The notes: generated by a model not told the origin, from the letters alone. Positions 48,405-59,900 are shown, numbered from the stretch's first letter. The stretch: DNA of 64,000 nt from Bacteroidota bacterium (GCA_022564295.1 JADFLR010000001.1:1-64000); one strand, 5' to 3'. Program-made: numbers and translations.

Positions 48405-51320
48405 TCATTTCTCCAGCCCAATCATTTGCATTAACTTAATAAATCTTGGTTCCGACCTCAATTTATCATAAATGGGACTTGCTTTTATATAAACCATTAT
48501 GCCGAAATGTTCATTATACGCTTCGAATAATGAATCAAGTGCAGTGTCATAATTTCCAAGAGCAGCATCTATAACACCAAAATAGAAAGGAGAGACATGC
48601 TTATCGTGTGATAAATTAATTAATTGCTCATAAATTTTTAGCGCTTCTTCATTAAGGCCAGCCATTGCATACACTCTACCTAAAGTTGATATGATGACTA
48701 ATCTGCCATTAGAAAGTCCTATTGCTTTTTGTAATTCACTTATCGCATCATCGTACCTGCTCATCTGGGAGTAACTAAGCCCCCGGCCAAATACAGCTTC
48801 AACATAATCCGGATCCAACTCAAGTGTTCTGTTAAACTGATCAATTGCTTTATCGTATTGACGGGAGAAATGGTATATCCTTCCAACGCCGGTACTAACT
48901 GATGCCGATATAGGATCGAGGTCCTGTGCACGTAACATTAGCGGTAATGCTTCATCATGTCTTCCTAGCAAAGCAAGAAATAAGGCATACCTTTCGTATG
49001 CAGCGGCAAAACCGGGTTTTAGCTCAATTGCTTTTTCAAAATTACTTTCTGCAGCTTCCCAATCCCACTCTAATCTGAATTGCAAATAAGCTAAAGAGTT
49101 GTAGGCATCGGCAAGAGAATTATCTATTTGCAGTGCATTATTAACTGCATCTTTTGCGAGGATGATTGCCTCATCTCTGGAGAAAGATCCGTAGCCCGCT
49201 CCACCGATTAAAGTATAGCAATCAGCAATGCCCACATAAGGAAAAGCGTAGTTTGGGTCTAATTCTATTGCTCTATTAAAATATTCTATCCCTTTAAATA
49301 TTGATTCAGAAGTTCTTTGATTCAGATGATGCTTGCCTAATAAATTCAATCTATACGCTTCTGCATTTTCAGTACCCATTTTCTCAATTTGTTGTTTCTC
49401 TGATGCAACAAGTTGAATTTTTAATTCATTGGCAATTCTTAACGCAATATCACTTTGAATGGCAAATATATCTTTCAACTCTCTGTCATAGTCCTCAACC
49501 CAAAGGTGCTCCTGAGTTTCAACATCAATTAATTGAATTGTGATTCGTGCTTTATCGGAAGTTTTCCGTACGCTTCCTTCTAAAATTGTTCCCACATCCA
49601 GTTCTCTGCCAATTTCTTTTATATTCATTTGTGTATTTTTATACTTCATTACTGATGTTCTGGCAATAACGCTAAGTCCGCTAATTTTAGCAAGCTGTGA
49701 TATTAACTCTTCGGTCATTCCTTCAGCAAAATAATCATCCTCATTATCTTGGCTGATATTTACAAGTGGTAAAACAGCTATCCGGTTGTTTAATTCTTTT
49801 ATCGATGTTAATTGAAACTTGTTCCAAATGAACAAAACCGCAATAACAGCAAATAATATCAGGATGAAAGAAACAACATTTCTTTGCAAGAAAAATTTAA
49901 CCGGTGAGGAGATTGCTTTTATCTTTTTCTTGCTCTCCCAGGGAAATTGAATACAGTAAACATCAATAGTAGACTGAATGTTTTTAAGTTTTTGTGGTCC
50001 CATATTCTTTACTGGCAAATCAATTTTATTCTTAATTTGTCGTGCAACATCCTCTGATAAACAAATTCCACCTGGAGCCGATAGGGGCTCTAATCTTGCA
50101 GCGATATTCACCCCGTCGCCGTGAACATACTTACCAATATGAATAACATCACCAATGTGTAAACCAATACGAAGTTTGATTTGCTTTTCAGGATCAATCT
50201 TTGAATTTCTTTCATGAAGGTTTTTTTGAATTTCAATAGCACAGCTTACTGCTTCGAGCGCACTATTAAATTCAACAAAGAATGCGTCACCAATTGCTTC
50301 TATCTCTTTACCTCCATGCTTTGAAAATAAGGGGCGAAGCAACTGCCGGTGAACTTCGAGCAGCTCTATTGCCAGCGATTCATTTTTCTGGGTTAATGCA
50401 CTGTAACCGACCATATCTGTAAACATTATAGCCGATAGTTTGCGATATCTTTCAGAAATTTCCAGTTTTCTATCAGTGCTGTCAATGTTTCTTTGAGATT
50501 CCATGCAAATGATTAACTCTTTTAATAGTTCGTCCACGCTTTGGAATCGTTCGTCCACATTTTTTGAAATTGCTTTTAGAACAATATCTTGCAATTTCTT
50601 AGGAACATCACTTCGAAAATTTAATAGTGGAGATGGTTCTTCATTAAGAATTGAATAAATGATTGCCTGATCGTATTCACCGCTGAAAGGAAGTTTTCTA
50701 GTGATCATTTCATAGATAACAACCCCAAGAGACCAAATATCAGTCCGATGATCAAGCCTCTCACCCCTAATCTGTTCTGGGGAAATATGCGCAATTGTCC
50801 CAATTTGTAAATTATCCTGAGTTGACCTACTTTCGCCAATTAGTTTCGCAATCCCAAAATCAAGAATCTTTACAAGTCCTTCTTCAGTTACTACAATATT
50901 TGCAGGCTTTATATCTCTATGAATTATTCCTCGTTGGTGCGCTTTTATTAATCCACTTGCAATTTGAATAGCAATGTCGATAACTTCTGTAAGGGGGATG
51001 ATACTTTTTTCAATCTTCTTCTTAAGAATCATTCCATCATAATATGCCATTGAAATAAACATCTGTCCTTCATCTGTTTCATTAATCTCATGGATCGTAC
51101 AGATATTAGGATGATCGAGAGCAGATGCAGCACGTGCCTCACGAATAAATCTATCCTTAGCATCTTTGTCAGAAGTCAGTGAAGATGGAAGAAACTTAAG
51201 GGCTACAGTTCGGTGCAATTTTGTGTCTTTGGCCTTGTATACTACGCCCATTCCACCTTCACCGAGTTTCTCAAGTAGCTTATAATGTGATCCGCCGTGG
51301 CGGATTGTTTTACCGATCAT
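48405..51320 (-). CDS. Ser/Thr protein kinase - class III nucleotidyl cyclase - TM - TolB-like - TPR protein
   Basis: GEGGMGVVYKAKD, HRDIKPANI, DFGIAK; LSAIMFTDMVGYSALTQKN; AVLPLVNISQDNEDDYFAEGMTEELISQL; TPR repeats. Confidence 0.95.
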   Translation of the reverse strand: MIGKTIRHGGSHYKLLEKLGEGGMGVVYKAKDTKLHRTVALKFLPSSLTSDKDAKDRFIREARAASALDHPNICTIHEINETDEGQMFISMAYYDGMILKKKIEKSIIPLTEVIDIAIQIASGLIKAHQRGIIHRDIKPANIVVTEEGLVKILDFGIAKLIGESRSTQDNLQIGTIAHISPEQIRGERLDHRTDIWSLGVVIYEMITRKLPFSGEYDQAIIYSILNEEPSPLLNFRSDVPKKLQDIVLKAISKNVDERFQSVDELLKELIICMESQRNIDSTDRKLEISERYRKLSAIMFTDMVGYSALTQKNESLAIELLEVHRQLLRPLFSKHGGKEIEAIGDAFFVEFNSALEAVSCAIEIQKNLHERNSKIDPEKQIKLRIGLHIGDVIHIGKYVHGDGVNIAARLEPLSAPGGICLSEDVARQIKNKIDLPVKNMGPQKLKNIQSTIDVYCIQFPWESKKKIKAISSPVKFFLQRNVVSFILILFAVIAVLFIWNKFQLTSIKELNNRIAVLPLVNISQDNEDDYFAEGMTEELISQLAKISGLSVIARTSVMKYKNTQMNIKEIGRELDVGTILEGSVRKTSDKARITIQLIDVETQEHLWVEDYDRELKDIFAIQSDIALRIANELKIQLVASEKQQIEKMGTENAEAYRLNLLGKHHLNQRTSESIFKGIEYFNRAIELDPNYAFPYVGIADCYTLIGGAGYGSFSRDEAIILAKDAVNNALQIDNSLADAYNSLAYLQFRLEWDWEAAESNFEKAIELKPGFAAAYERYALFLALLGRHDEALPLMLRAQDLDPISASVSTGVGRIYHFSRQYDKAIDQFNRTLELDPDYVEAVFGRGLSYSQMSRYDDAISELQKAIGLSNGRLVIISTLGRVYAMAGLNEEALKIYEQLINLSHDKHVSPFYFGVIDAALGNYDTALDSLFEAYNEHFGIMVYIKASPIYDKLRSEPRFIKLMQMIGLEK

Positions 51321-51369
51321 AGTATAATTTCTTGGCAGGTGTCAAAATAGCCCGCCGGCAAGTAATTAT

Positions 51370-51801
51370 TTATTCAATAATAATTCTAGGAGGGGATTCT
51401 CCTTGCGCAAAAACACCGTCCGCGCTACAAAATATCGCATATACCTGGGGACCAACCGGAGCATCATCCTTTACTTTTAATTTTAATTTTTTCCCATCCG
51501 CAATATATTTGGTATATCCATTTCTTAAACTATCGGATACTCCTTTAGGATTAAAGACAGAATTGGAAAATTGAAAGTGCGCATTGGTGCCTTCTACAGT
51601 CCAGACGATAGTATCTTTCTTTTTTACTTTTACTTTAGTCTTTGAGTAATCAGATGCATCAACAACCCTCCAAACGCCTTCAATTTTAATGACTTTTAAT
51701 TCATACACTGTTGAACCAGGTGGCGCCGGTGCTAAAAGAAAGCCGAAAAAAAGTGTTATTGCTGCTATTCCAGAGATTAGTACAAATAGTTTATTCCTCA
51801 T
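51370..51801 (-). CDS. Exported cupredoxin-like protein
   Basis: Signal/anchor, then VKVKKKDTIVWTVEGTNAHFQF...VGPQVYAIFCSADGVFAQGESPPRIIIE. Confidence 0.6.
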   Translation of the reverse strand: MRNKLFVLISGIAAITLFFGFLLAPAPPGSTVYELKVIKIEGVWRVVDASDYSKTKVKVKKKDTIVWTVEGTNAHFQFSNSVFNPKGVSDSLRNGYTKYIADGKKLKLKVKDDAPVGPQVYAIFCSADGVFAQGESPPRIIIE

Positions 51802-51909
51802 TTTTGCCTCCAGGGTTTGTTATTAATAATGTTAATATCGAGTTCTATAATATGGGAGATATGTTTCAATAAAGTACTAAGAATAATTGATAAAGTCTAA
51901 AGGAAAAAT

Positions 51910-54516
51910 TTATTTCGAATCGGGGTTATTATTTTTATCTTGAAGCAGTTGCTGATAACGCTCATCAGTTACTAATTGTTTCAATTCAGGTTGGTTTTCG
52001 ATATCAGACCGGGAATAACCATTTTCAATCGCTTTACCAATCCATAAAAGTGCATCATCTCGCATTCCAAGATTTTCATAAGTCGAAGCTGCTCGAAACA
52101 TAATTTCCAGATTATCGGGAGCTATATCCAATGACTGCTTCAATAACTTCAAGGATTTCTTCTTATTACTTATGTCTGAGTAGTATGCCGCGAGGGCAGA
52201 AATTACATCAGGATCTTTAGGATTTACTTTTAATCTTTCTTCTGCTAATTCAATAGCATGTTTGTAAGTATCTATAGCTTTGTCCTTTTTCTCCCGTATC
52301 CAGAAATAAGCTGCAGCTAAATTGCCCCAGGTACGATAATCGTTGTCGTTCAATTGCAAGGCGAGTTCATAAGTGCGAGCCGCGTCTTCGTATTTTCCTT
52401 CTATAAAATATAAAGTAGCAAGGTTGGAATAAATATTATAGGATTTATGTATTGCAAGTGAACGCTCGAACATTTCCCGAGCATCGTCACGGCGTTCCAA
52501 CATATAATAAATTCCACCGAGATTATTGTACCCTCTGTAGTTATCGGGTATTAATTTTATAACCATTTTGAACTGTTCGATAGCATCGTCATATCTGCCG
52601 CGTTTGTAATAAAAAACTCCCATATCATTATACCCGGCCCAATAATCCGGTTTTAATCTGATTGCTCTTTTAAAGGTCCTTTCTGCCCCTTTAAAATTTT
52701 CCAGGGTTTCATACACTTTAGCTAACCCGCGGTATGCGGCGGCATTTGACGGCTGGTTTGATAGTGCACGGTTGAAATGATCAATTGCGTGCTCATAGCT
52801 GCCAGTTCCTGAATAAATCATACCAAGCGTTACGTTTACAGGGGCGAGCAGGCTATCAAGAGTGAATGCCCTCTCGCATTCTTTTTCAGCTAACTCAACC
52901 CAGTTGGAAATTTTTGTAACTTCATATTTACGCCAGTATGATTCTCCAAGGCCAGCATAAGCTAGAGCATAAAGTGAATCAAATTCAGTAGCCCGTGCAA
53001 ATAAATTAATTGCTTTATCAATATTATCAACATTTTCATAGCGCTGAAGATAACCGCGTCCTTTAATATAATACTCATACGCCTCGGGATCATCCGTTCC
53101 ACCGACACTCAATATATCTTTCGATTCGGGTTCAAGTTCTATATGAAGCATCTCCAGTAATTTTATAACCGATTTGTCCTGTAATGATGAAATGTTTTTT
53201 GCTTTAACATCAATTACTGATGAATTAAGCTGTCTAAGATTTTCTGCATCAACTAAATTTAAAGTTAATCTTAAAAGATCATCAAAAAATTGTAAGCTGC
53301 CTGTGACTGCAAGGTTTACTCCGTACCGCTGATAAGCTTCGTCCGGGCTTTTTATTTTGTTGCGAATTACCTCGCTGGAAGGGACAACCCATAATGATCT
53401 GTCAAATTGTTCTACTTGCGTAAGTTTACTGGAGAGTGTTTCCATCAAGCCATCGCAAAAAGCTTGCTTGCTCTCATCGCCACCGATATTAGTAAGCGGA
53501 AGCACAAGCAAATGTTGTTCGGATGGTTCGGATTTAAACCCTAATAATGATTTAAAAAACTCTAATCCAGATGGCAGGAAGGAAGAAAGAAATATTAAGA
53601 GAATTATCACCCCTGAAGTCGTTAAGAGTTTTTTCTTATTAGAAAAGAACCTGCCAGATTTTTTTGTGCCTGCTTTCTGTTGTATAATTATTGATTCACC
53701 ATCCGGATCTTTAGTTACAATTTTCAGATCATTTACAAGTTCTGCGGTTGTTTGATAACTGTCTTTAGAATTTTTCTTTAAGATCCTTTTAACGATGTGA
53801 GCTAATCGTGATGGAATATGCTCACGAAGTTCCGTTATTGACTTTGGTTCTTCATTTAAGATTGAGTAGATAATTGCCTGCTCATAATCACCTTTAAATG
53901 GCAACTCGCCTGTAAGCATTTCATACATTACAACACCAAGCGACCAAATATCAGTTCGGTGATCAACTTCTTCACCTTTTGTTTGTTCAGGAGACATATA
54001 TGCTGCCGTTCCAACTGTTGATCCAATTTTGGTAAGTTCTGTTCCACCTTTGATCTTCGCTAATCCAAAATCCATTATCTTAACTTTACCATCTTCAGTT
54101 ATCATAATGTTTGAGGATTTAATATCTCTGTGTAAGATTCCTTTTTTATGAGCAACATCTAATCCTTCTGCTATTTGATTTGCTATGTTAATTGCTTCAT
54201 TTGTTGAAATTGGACCAGTTTTTATTTTATCCCTTAATTCCTTTCCATCAATAAACTCCATAACAATAAACATTTCATCATCAGTATCTTCGATTGCATA
54301 GATGTGTGCAATATTGGGATGATTAAGTGCAGCAGCAGCCTGTGCTTCAATTTCAAAACGTTGGCGCTCTTCTTTATTAGCTGAAATGAAACGGGGAAGA
54401 AATTTTATTGCAACTTCCCGTTTAAGTTTAGTATCCTCAGCTTTGTATACCACACCCATCCCGCCCTCACCGAGTTTTTCAATGATCTTATAATGCAATA
54501 TCATATTACCGATCAT
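51910..54516 (-). CDS. Ser/Thr protein kinase - TM - TPR protein
   Basis: GEGGMGVVYKAED, HRDIKSSNIMI, DFGLAK; TPR repeats. Confidence 0.95.
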   Translation of the reverse strand: MIGNMILHYKIIEKLGEGGMGVVYKAEDTKLKREVAIKFLPRFISANKEERQRFEIEAQAAAALNHPNIAHIYAIEDTDDEMFIVMEFIDGKELRDKIKTGPISTNEAINIANQIAEGLDVAHKKGILHRDIKSSNIMITEDGKVKIMDFGLAKIKGGTELTKIGSTVGTAAYMSPEQTKGEEVDHRTDIWSLGVVMYEMLTGELPFKGDYEQAIIYSILNEEPKSITELREHIPSRLAHIVKRILKKNSKDSYQTTAELVNDLKIVTKDPDGESIIIQQKAGTKKSGRFFSNKKKLLTTSGVIILLIFLSSFLPSGLEFFKSLLGFKSEPSEQHLLVLPLTNIGGDESKQAFCDGLMETLSSKLTQVEQFDRSLWVVPSSEVIRNKIKSPDEAYQRYGVNLAVTGSLQFFDDLLRLTLNLVDAENLRQLNSSVIDVKAKNISSLQDKSVIKLLEMLHIELEPESKDILSVGGTDDPEAYEYYIKGRGYLQRYENVDNIDKAINLFARATEFDSLYALAYAGLGESYWRKYEVTKISNWVELAEKECERAFTLDSLLAPVNVTLGMIYSGTGSYEHAIDHFNRALSNQPSNAAAYRGLAKVYETLENFKGAERTFKRAIRLKPDYWAGYNDMGVFYYKRGRYDDAIEQFKMVIKLIPDNYRGYNNLGGIYYMLERRDDAREMFERSLAIHKSYNIYSNLATLYFIEGKYEDAARTYELALQLNDNDYRTWGNLAAAYFWIREKKDKAIDTYKHAIELAEERLKVNPKDPDVISALAAYYSDISNKKKSLKLLKQSLDIAPDNLEIMFRAASTYENLGMRDDALLWIGKAIENGYSRSDIENQPELKQLVTDERYQQLLQDKNNNPDSK

Positions 54517-54580
54517 AATTCTTCTTTACCTTCAGAGTGATTTCTGTTTTCATTGATATCTGAATTAACTTGTATGATAA

Positions 54581-56806
54581 TTAATAAGTAGTTAATAATT
54601 TCTTCTTTAATTCTTCATGTCTCATCTTGGCTTGCATAAGCAAATCCTGTATTCCCGGATCCGGTCTTACAGGATCCAGGAATGAATCGCTTTGCATAGA
54701 AGGATAACTAACATAGCCCATATCGATTGATTTTCTTAATGCTCTGGAACAAGCCTCTGTCTTATTTAAAAGTCCATAAATCCTTGCAATCTCATAAAAG
54801 TTTTCACTATCTGCCGGATTTTCCAATTCTCGCTTTAGATTATACTCCTCGGCTTTTTCTATATTCCCTTTCATAAATTCAATAAAAGAAGTAGCCAAAT
54901 AAAATTCACCAATTTCATTTTTTATACTTAAAACCTCTTGAAAATATTTATTGGCAAGTTCATAGTTCCCAGTACGGAAAGCTACTTCCCCCAAATGATT
55001 TAATGTAAATGGACTCCCAACATCTAAATTGAATGTATTTAGAATTTCATCGAATTTACCTAAAAACATACTAGTAATAATGGAAGATCTAAATCTTGGA
55101 TTATTATGATCAATAGCAAGAGCCGTTTCCGCTTCTTTTCTTGATTCCTCAAGAAATCCAATATAGCGGTAGTGATAACTGAGAGAAAAATGTAGCCAGG
55201 CATCATTCGGATTAATTTTTAGTGCTCTAATTAACATTTCATGAGCTTCTTCATGTTTCCCGGTATCGGTATAAAGAAATCCCAAATTTGCTAGGGCGGG
55301 TAGAAAATCCTTCTTTAATGATAATGCCTTTAATAATGCTTCCTCTGCTTTATTTTGTGCTACTATGGTACTTGTTCCAACTTGGGATAATTGATTATAT
55401 CTAGAACCTAATTCCATATACGCCGGTGCATAAAGGGGATCAAGGTTGATCGAATTATTGAGCATTTCGATGGATATCTTATTTCCTTCGATGGTATAGG
55501 GATATGAAACAGCACGAAGATAAAACTCGTAAGCTACCGGGTTTTGCGGTGTGTCCGGTTTCATTCGTTCCCGCTCTTCTTCAGAGAACTGAACTTTAAG
55601 TTCATCAACTACCTTTTGAGAAACAATATCCTGAAGTTCAAACACATTATTGTATTTTATTTCTATTGGCTCCCTCCATATCATCGTTTCTGATTCAAGG
55701 TCAACTAATTCGATATTGAGCCTTATTGTATCAGCTTCTTTTAAATAACTAGCTGCTAAAACATAATTTACGTTTAGCTCCGAACCTGCTTTTTGTATAT
55801 CAATATCCTGATCCTGATATTTACGGATAGTGCTTGAGGGTCTTACCAGCACATTTTTAGAATAAGCCATTGATCCTATAATTTGATCGGCAAGTGCAAA
55901 ACCTAAAAAATTTGTCTGAGGATCATTAACCAGATTAGAGAAAGGAAGTACCGCCAATTTTTTAATATCTTTTATTATGCCTTCATAACTTGATCCTGCA
56001 TTCGATACCTCCTTTAATTTAAGATCTGTAATCAACTCACTGATTTGTCTATACCTTCTATCGCGGTCTTTTTTTAATGCTTTTTTTATAACTCTTTGAA
56101 TTGATGGAAGAATATCGAATTTTTTAAGAAATTTTGGTTCTTCATTCAAGACAGAATATAGTATGGCCTGATCGTAGTCTCCTCTAAAAGGTAATTCACC
56201 GGTTAACATTTCATAGAGCACTACTCCGAATGACCAAATATCGGTTCGATTATCAATTTCTTCACCCTTCGCTTGTTCCGGCGATATGTAAGCAATCGTA
56301 CCGAGCGTGGAACCAACTTTTGTAAGCAGCCCGCCATCTCCGATTTTTGCCAGACCAAAATCCATTATCTTTACCTTACCTTCATTCGTGATCATTATGT
56401 TGCTGGATTTGATATCTCTATGTATAATTCCTTTTTTATGTGCGGCTTCCAATCCTTCTGCTATTTTATTTGCTATGTTAATTACCTCATCGGTTGAGAT
56501 GGGGTCAGAATTGATTCTATCCTTTAATTCCCTTCCATCGATATATTCCATCACAATAAATAATTGATCATCAACCTCTTCTATAGAATGAATTGTAGCT
56601 ATGTTTGGGTGATTCAAAGATGCGGCAGCTTGTGCTTCAATTTCAAAACGTTGGCGCTCTTCTTTATTAGATGAAATGAAACGGGGGAGCAATTTTATTG
56701 CCACTTCCCGTTTAAGTTTAGTATCCTTGGCTTTATATACCACACCCATTCCGCCTTCGCCGAGTTTATCTACAATTTTATAATGCAAGATTGTCTTTCC
56801 AATCAT
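54581..56806 (-). CDS. Ser/Thr protein kinase - TolB-like - TPR protein (no obvious TM)
   Basis: GEGGMGVVYKAKD, HRDIKSSNIMI, DFGLAK; KLAVLPFSNLVNDPQTNFLGFALADQII; TPR. Confidence 0.95.
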   Translation of the reverse strand: MIGKTILHYKIVDKLGEGGMGVVYKAKDTKLKREVAIKLLPRFISSNKEERQRFEIEAQAAASLNHPNIATIHSIEEVDDQLFIVMEYIDGRELKDRINSDPISTDEVINIANKIAEGLEAAHKKGIIHRDIKSSNIMITNEGKVKIMDFGLAKIGDGGLLTKVGSTLGTIAYISPEQAKGEEIDNRTDIWSFGVVLYEMLTGELPFRGDYDQAILYSVLNEEPKFLKKFDILPSIQRVIKKALKKDRDRRYRQISELITDLKLKEVSNAGSSYEGIIKDIKKLAVLPFSNLVNDPQTNFLGFALADQIIGSMAYSKNVLVRPSSTIRKYQDQDIDIQKAGSELNVNYVLAASYLKEADTIRLNIELVDLESETMIWREPIEIKYNNVFELQDIVSQKVVDELKVQFSEEERERMKPDTPQNPVAYEFYLRAVSYPYTIEGNKISIEMLNNSINLDPLYAPAYMELGSRYNQLSQVGTSTIVAQNKAEEALLKALSLKKDFLPALANLGFLYTDTGKHEEAHEMLIRALKINPNDAWLHFSLSYHYRYIGFLEESRKEAETALAIDHNNPRFRSSIITSMFLGKFDEILNTFNLDVGSPFTLNHLGEVAFRTGNYELANKYFQEVLSIKNEIGEFYLATSFIEFMKGNIEKAEEYNLKRELENPADSENFYEIARIYGLLNKTEACSRALRKSIDMGYVSYPSMQSDSFLDPVRPDPGIQDLLMQAKMRHEELKKKLLTTY

Positions 56807-56918
56807 CGACTACACCTCCAAAAAAGCAGGACCAATTTATTATATTTTCTCATTAAGGAAGGTATGCTATCATTACTGAACTTTGCTAAATATCTAATAA
56901 AATTGATCATCTGATTTA

Positions 56919-59900
56919 TCATTTATCTGGTTGAATCGCCCAGAATTCAATGCCTATCTTTTTTAATATTTTTCTAAATTGAGTTGTTGATCGAATGCCG
57001 TCGTAGACCGAGTCTCCCAAAAAAATGTGGTAAGGACCTTGCCCTTCGTTGAAAGCCTTCTCGAACCACTCAATTGCTTGCTCGTTGTCTCCCAAACCCA
57101 GATAGAGCCAAACAAACATCAGGGGACCAACGTACTCCTGCGTTGACCTCTTGACCAATTCTTCAAGAATCTTACGGGCTTCACTCTTATTTCCTGAGAT
57201 GCCGAGGACATGACCGAGCAACCCGAGAAAAAAAGGCCGCCGATGACTTAGATCCACTGCCTTTTCAAGCAAGGAAATTGCCTCGGCGTACATTTGTTTT
57301 TCCTTATAAGGTAACGCGCCAAGATACAAAGCCGTGATAGAATCAGGTTCGATTTCAAGGGCCTGCCGGCCATGTTCGATCGCCTCATCGAAACGTCGAG
57401 CAACATAGAGGATAAAGCCGACCATTGCCTGGGTTATCGCAGACAGCGGATCAAGTTTCTGAGCATGTTGAACCTCTGCGATTGCTTTTTCTGTTTCGCC
57501 TTGCCAAACAAGCAGAATTGCGAACCAGCAATGAGCCGCAGAGTATCCCGGATCGAGATGGATTGCGCGCTGAAAATAACTCTTGGCGCTGTCCCAATCA
57601 AGTTCTAACCAAAACTTGACGAGTCCTAAAGAACAGTGAGCCTCTGCCAATGTATTGTCGATTTCAAGTGCCTTCTCGGCGGCAGTTTTGGCTATTGTGA
57701 AGGCTTTATCTGGTGGCAGGAATGCAATCACCCCCAGTCCGCTGTAAATATCTGCCAATCCGGAATAAGCCGGTGCGTAGGCAGAATCTTTTTCGATCGC
57801 CCTTTCAAAGAAAACAACGGCTTTTCTCGTGTAGCCAAAGTACCGGCCTTTTAGATAGAGATGATAAGCCTCAAGGTTGTCTGTGTGGCGTTTTACCAGC
57901 GCTTTCTTCTCTACTCCCAGCAGTTCAACTTTAAGTTTCTCAACAATGGTTAGAGTAATCTCGTCCTGAATGTCAAAAATATCCGCCATTTCCCGGTCAA
58001 ATTGCTCAGACCATAAGTGATAACCATCAACTACGCTGGTGAGCTGCGCTGTGATCCGAAGTCGGTTGCCAGCCTTTCTCACGCTGCCCTCAAGAACGGT
58101 TTCCACGCTCAACTTTTTGCCTATGTCTCTGATGTCAAGGTTTTTACTTTTAAATGAAAAAGCTGATGTGCGTGCTGCGACACGAAAGTCTTTAAGCTTG
58201 GTGAGTGCGTTGATGATATTCTCTGCTAACCCGTCGCTGAAGTATTCGTTCTCAGGATCGGCGCTTGTGTTCACGAATGGTAAAACTGCGATAGAAGGAC
58301 TTTTCTTTTCTTCCTTTTCAATATGTTCTGAGAGGGGGGTCCCAGGCACTTTCCCGAGGTTGGCCGACATATCTTTGATATTTTGGTAACGAGCATTTGC
58401 CTCCTTTTGAAGTGTCTTTTCCAAGATTTTAAGTAGTTTATTCGGAACGTCATCTCGAAGTTCGGTAACCGACTCTGGCTCGTCATTCAAAATTGAATAA
58501 ATCACAGCCTGTTCGTAATCGCCACGAAACGGCAACTGGCCGGTGAGCATCTCGTACAAAACCACGCCAAACGACCAGATGTCAGTTCGATGATCAACAT
58601 TATCCCCTTTAGTCTGTTCAGGCGACATATAAGCCACCGTTCCAACTGTTGTTCCTATTTTTGTAAGTTCTGTTCCACCTTTAATCTTCGCTATTCCAAA
58701 ATCCATTATTTTTACTTTACCATTCTGGGTTATCATTATGTTACTGGATTTAATATCTCTGTGAACAATACTTTTTTTATGAGCAACTTCCAATCCTTCA
58801 GCTATTTGATTTGCTATGTTAATTGCCTCATCGGTTGGCATCGGTGCCGTTTTAATTTTTTCTTTTAACTCTATTCCGTCAATAAATTCCATAACAATGA
58901 ACATTTCTTTATCAAATTCTTCGATGGCATAAATTGTAGTAATATTTGGATGGTTAAGTGAAGCAGCAGCTTTGGCTTCTATCTTAAATCTCTGGCTTTC
59001 TTCAGAATTTGCAGAAATGTTGTGGGGTAGGAACTTTATGGCAACGGTTCTTTCGAGCTTTGTATCTTCGGCTTTGTAGACGAGGCCCATTCCGCCTCTG
59101 CCTAACTCGGCTAATATTTTATAATGTGATATGGTTCTACCAGGTGCAGGTTTGGTTTTCTTTATATGTTTGCTTTCCCAGGGAAATTCTATGCAATAAA
59201 TTTCAAGAGGGGATTCTATATTTTTAAGTTTATGAGTGCCCAGATTTCGCACAGGCAGTTCAATTTTATTCTTAATTTGCCTTACTACATCCTCTGATAA
59301 ACATATTCCACCAGGAGGTGAAAGGGGTTCCAACCTCGCAGCGATATTAACCCCATCACCATGAACATGTTTCCCAATATGGATAACATCACCAATGTGT
59401 AAACCAATGCGAAGTTTGATTTGCTTTTCAGGATCAATCTTTAAATTTCTTTCATGAAGGATTTTTTGAATTTCAACAGCACAGCTTACTGATTCGAGCG
59501 CACTCTTAAATTCAACAAAGAATGCGTCGCCAATTGTTTCTATCTCTTTACCCTTATGTTTTGAAAATAAGGGACGAAGCAATTGCCGGTGTTCCTCAAG
59601 CAAATCTATTGCCAGAGATTCATTTTTCTGAGTTAGTGCACTGTAACCAACCATATCTGTAAACATTATAGCCGATAGCTTGCGATGTCTTTCAGAACTT
59701 TCCACTTTTCTATCAGCCCTGTCAACGTTTCTTTGAGATTCCATGCAAATGATTAACTCTTTTAATAATTCGGCCACACTTTGGAATCGTTCATCCACAT
59801 TTTTTGAAATTGCTTTTTGAACAATATCTTGCAAATTCTTAGGCACATCACTTCGAAAATTTAATAGTGGAGTTGGTTCTTCATTTAGAATCGAATAAAT

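Noticed and set aside
57372-58389. Several 64-116-aa plus-strand ORFs
   Set aside because: All antisense to the kinase/TPR coding sequence, in the GC-rich segment where shadow ORFs are common.
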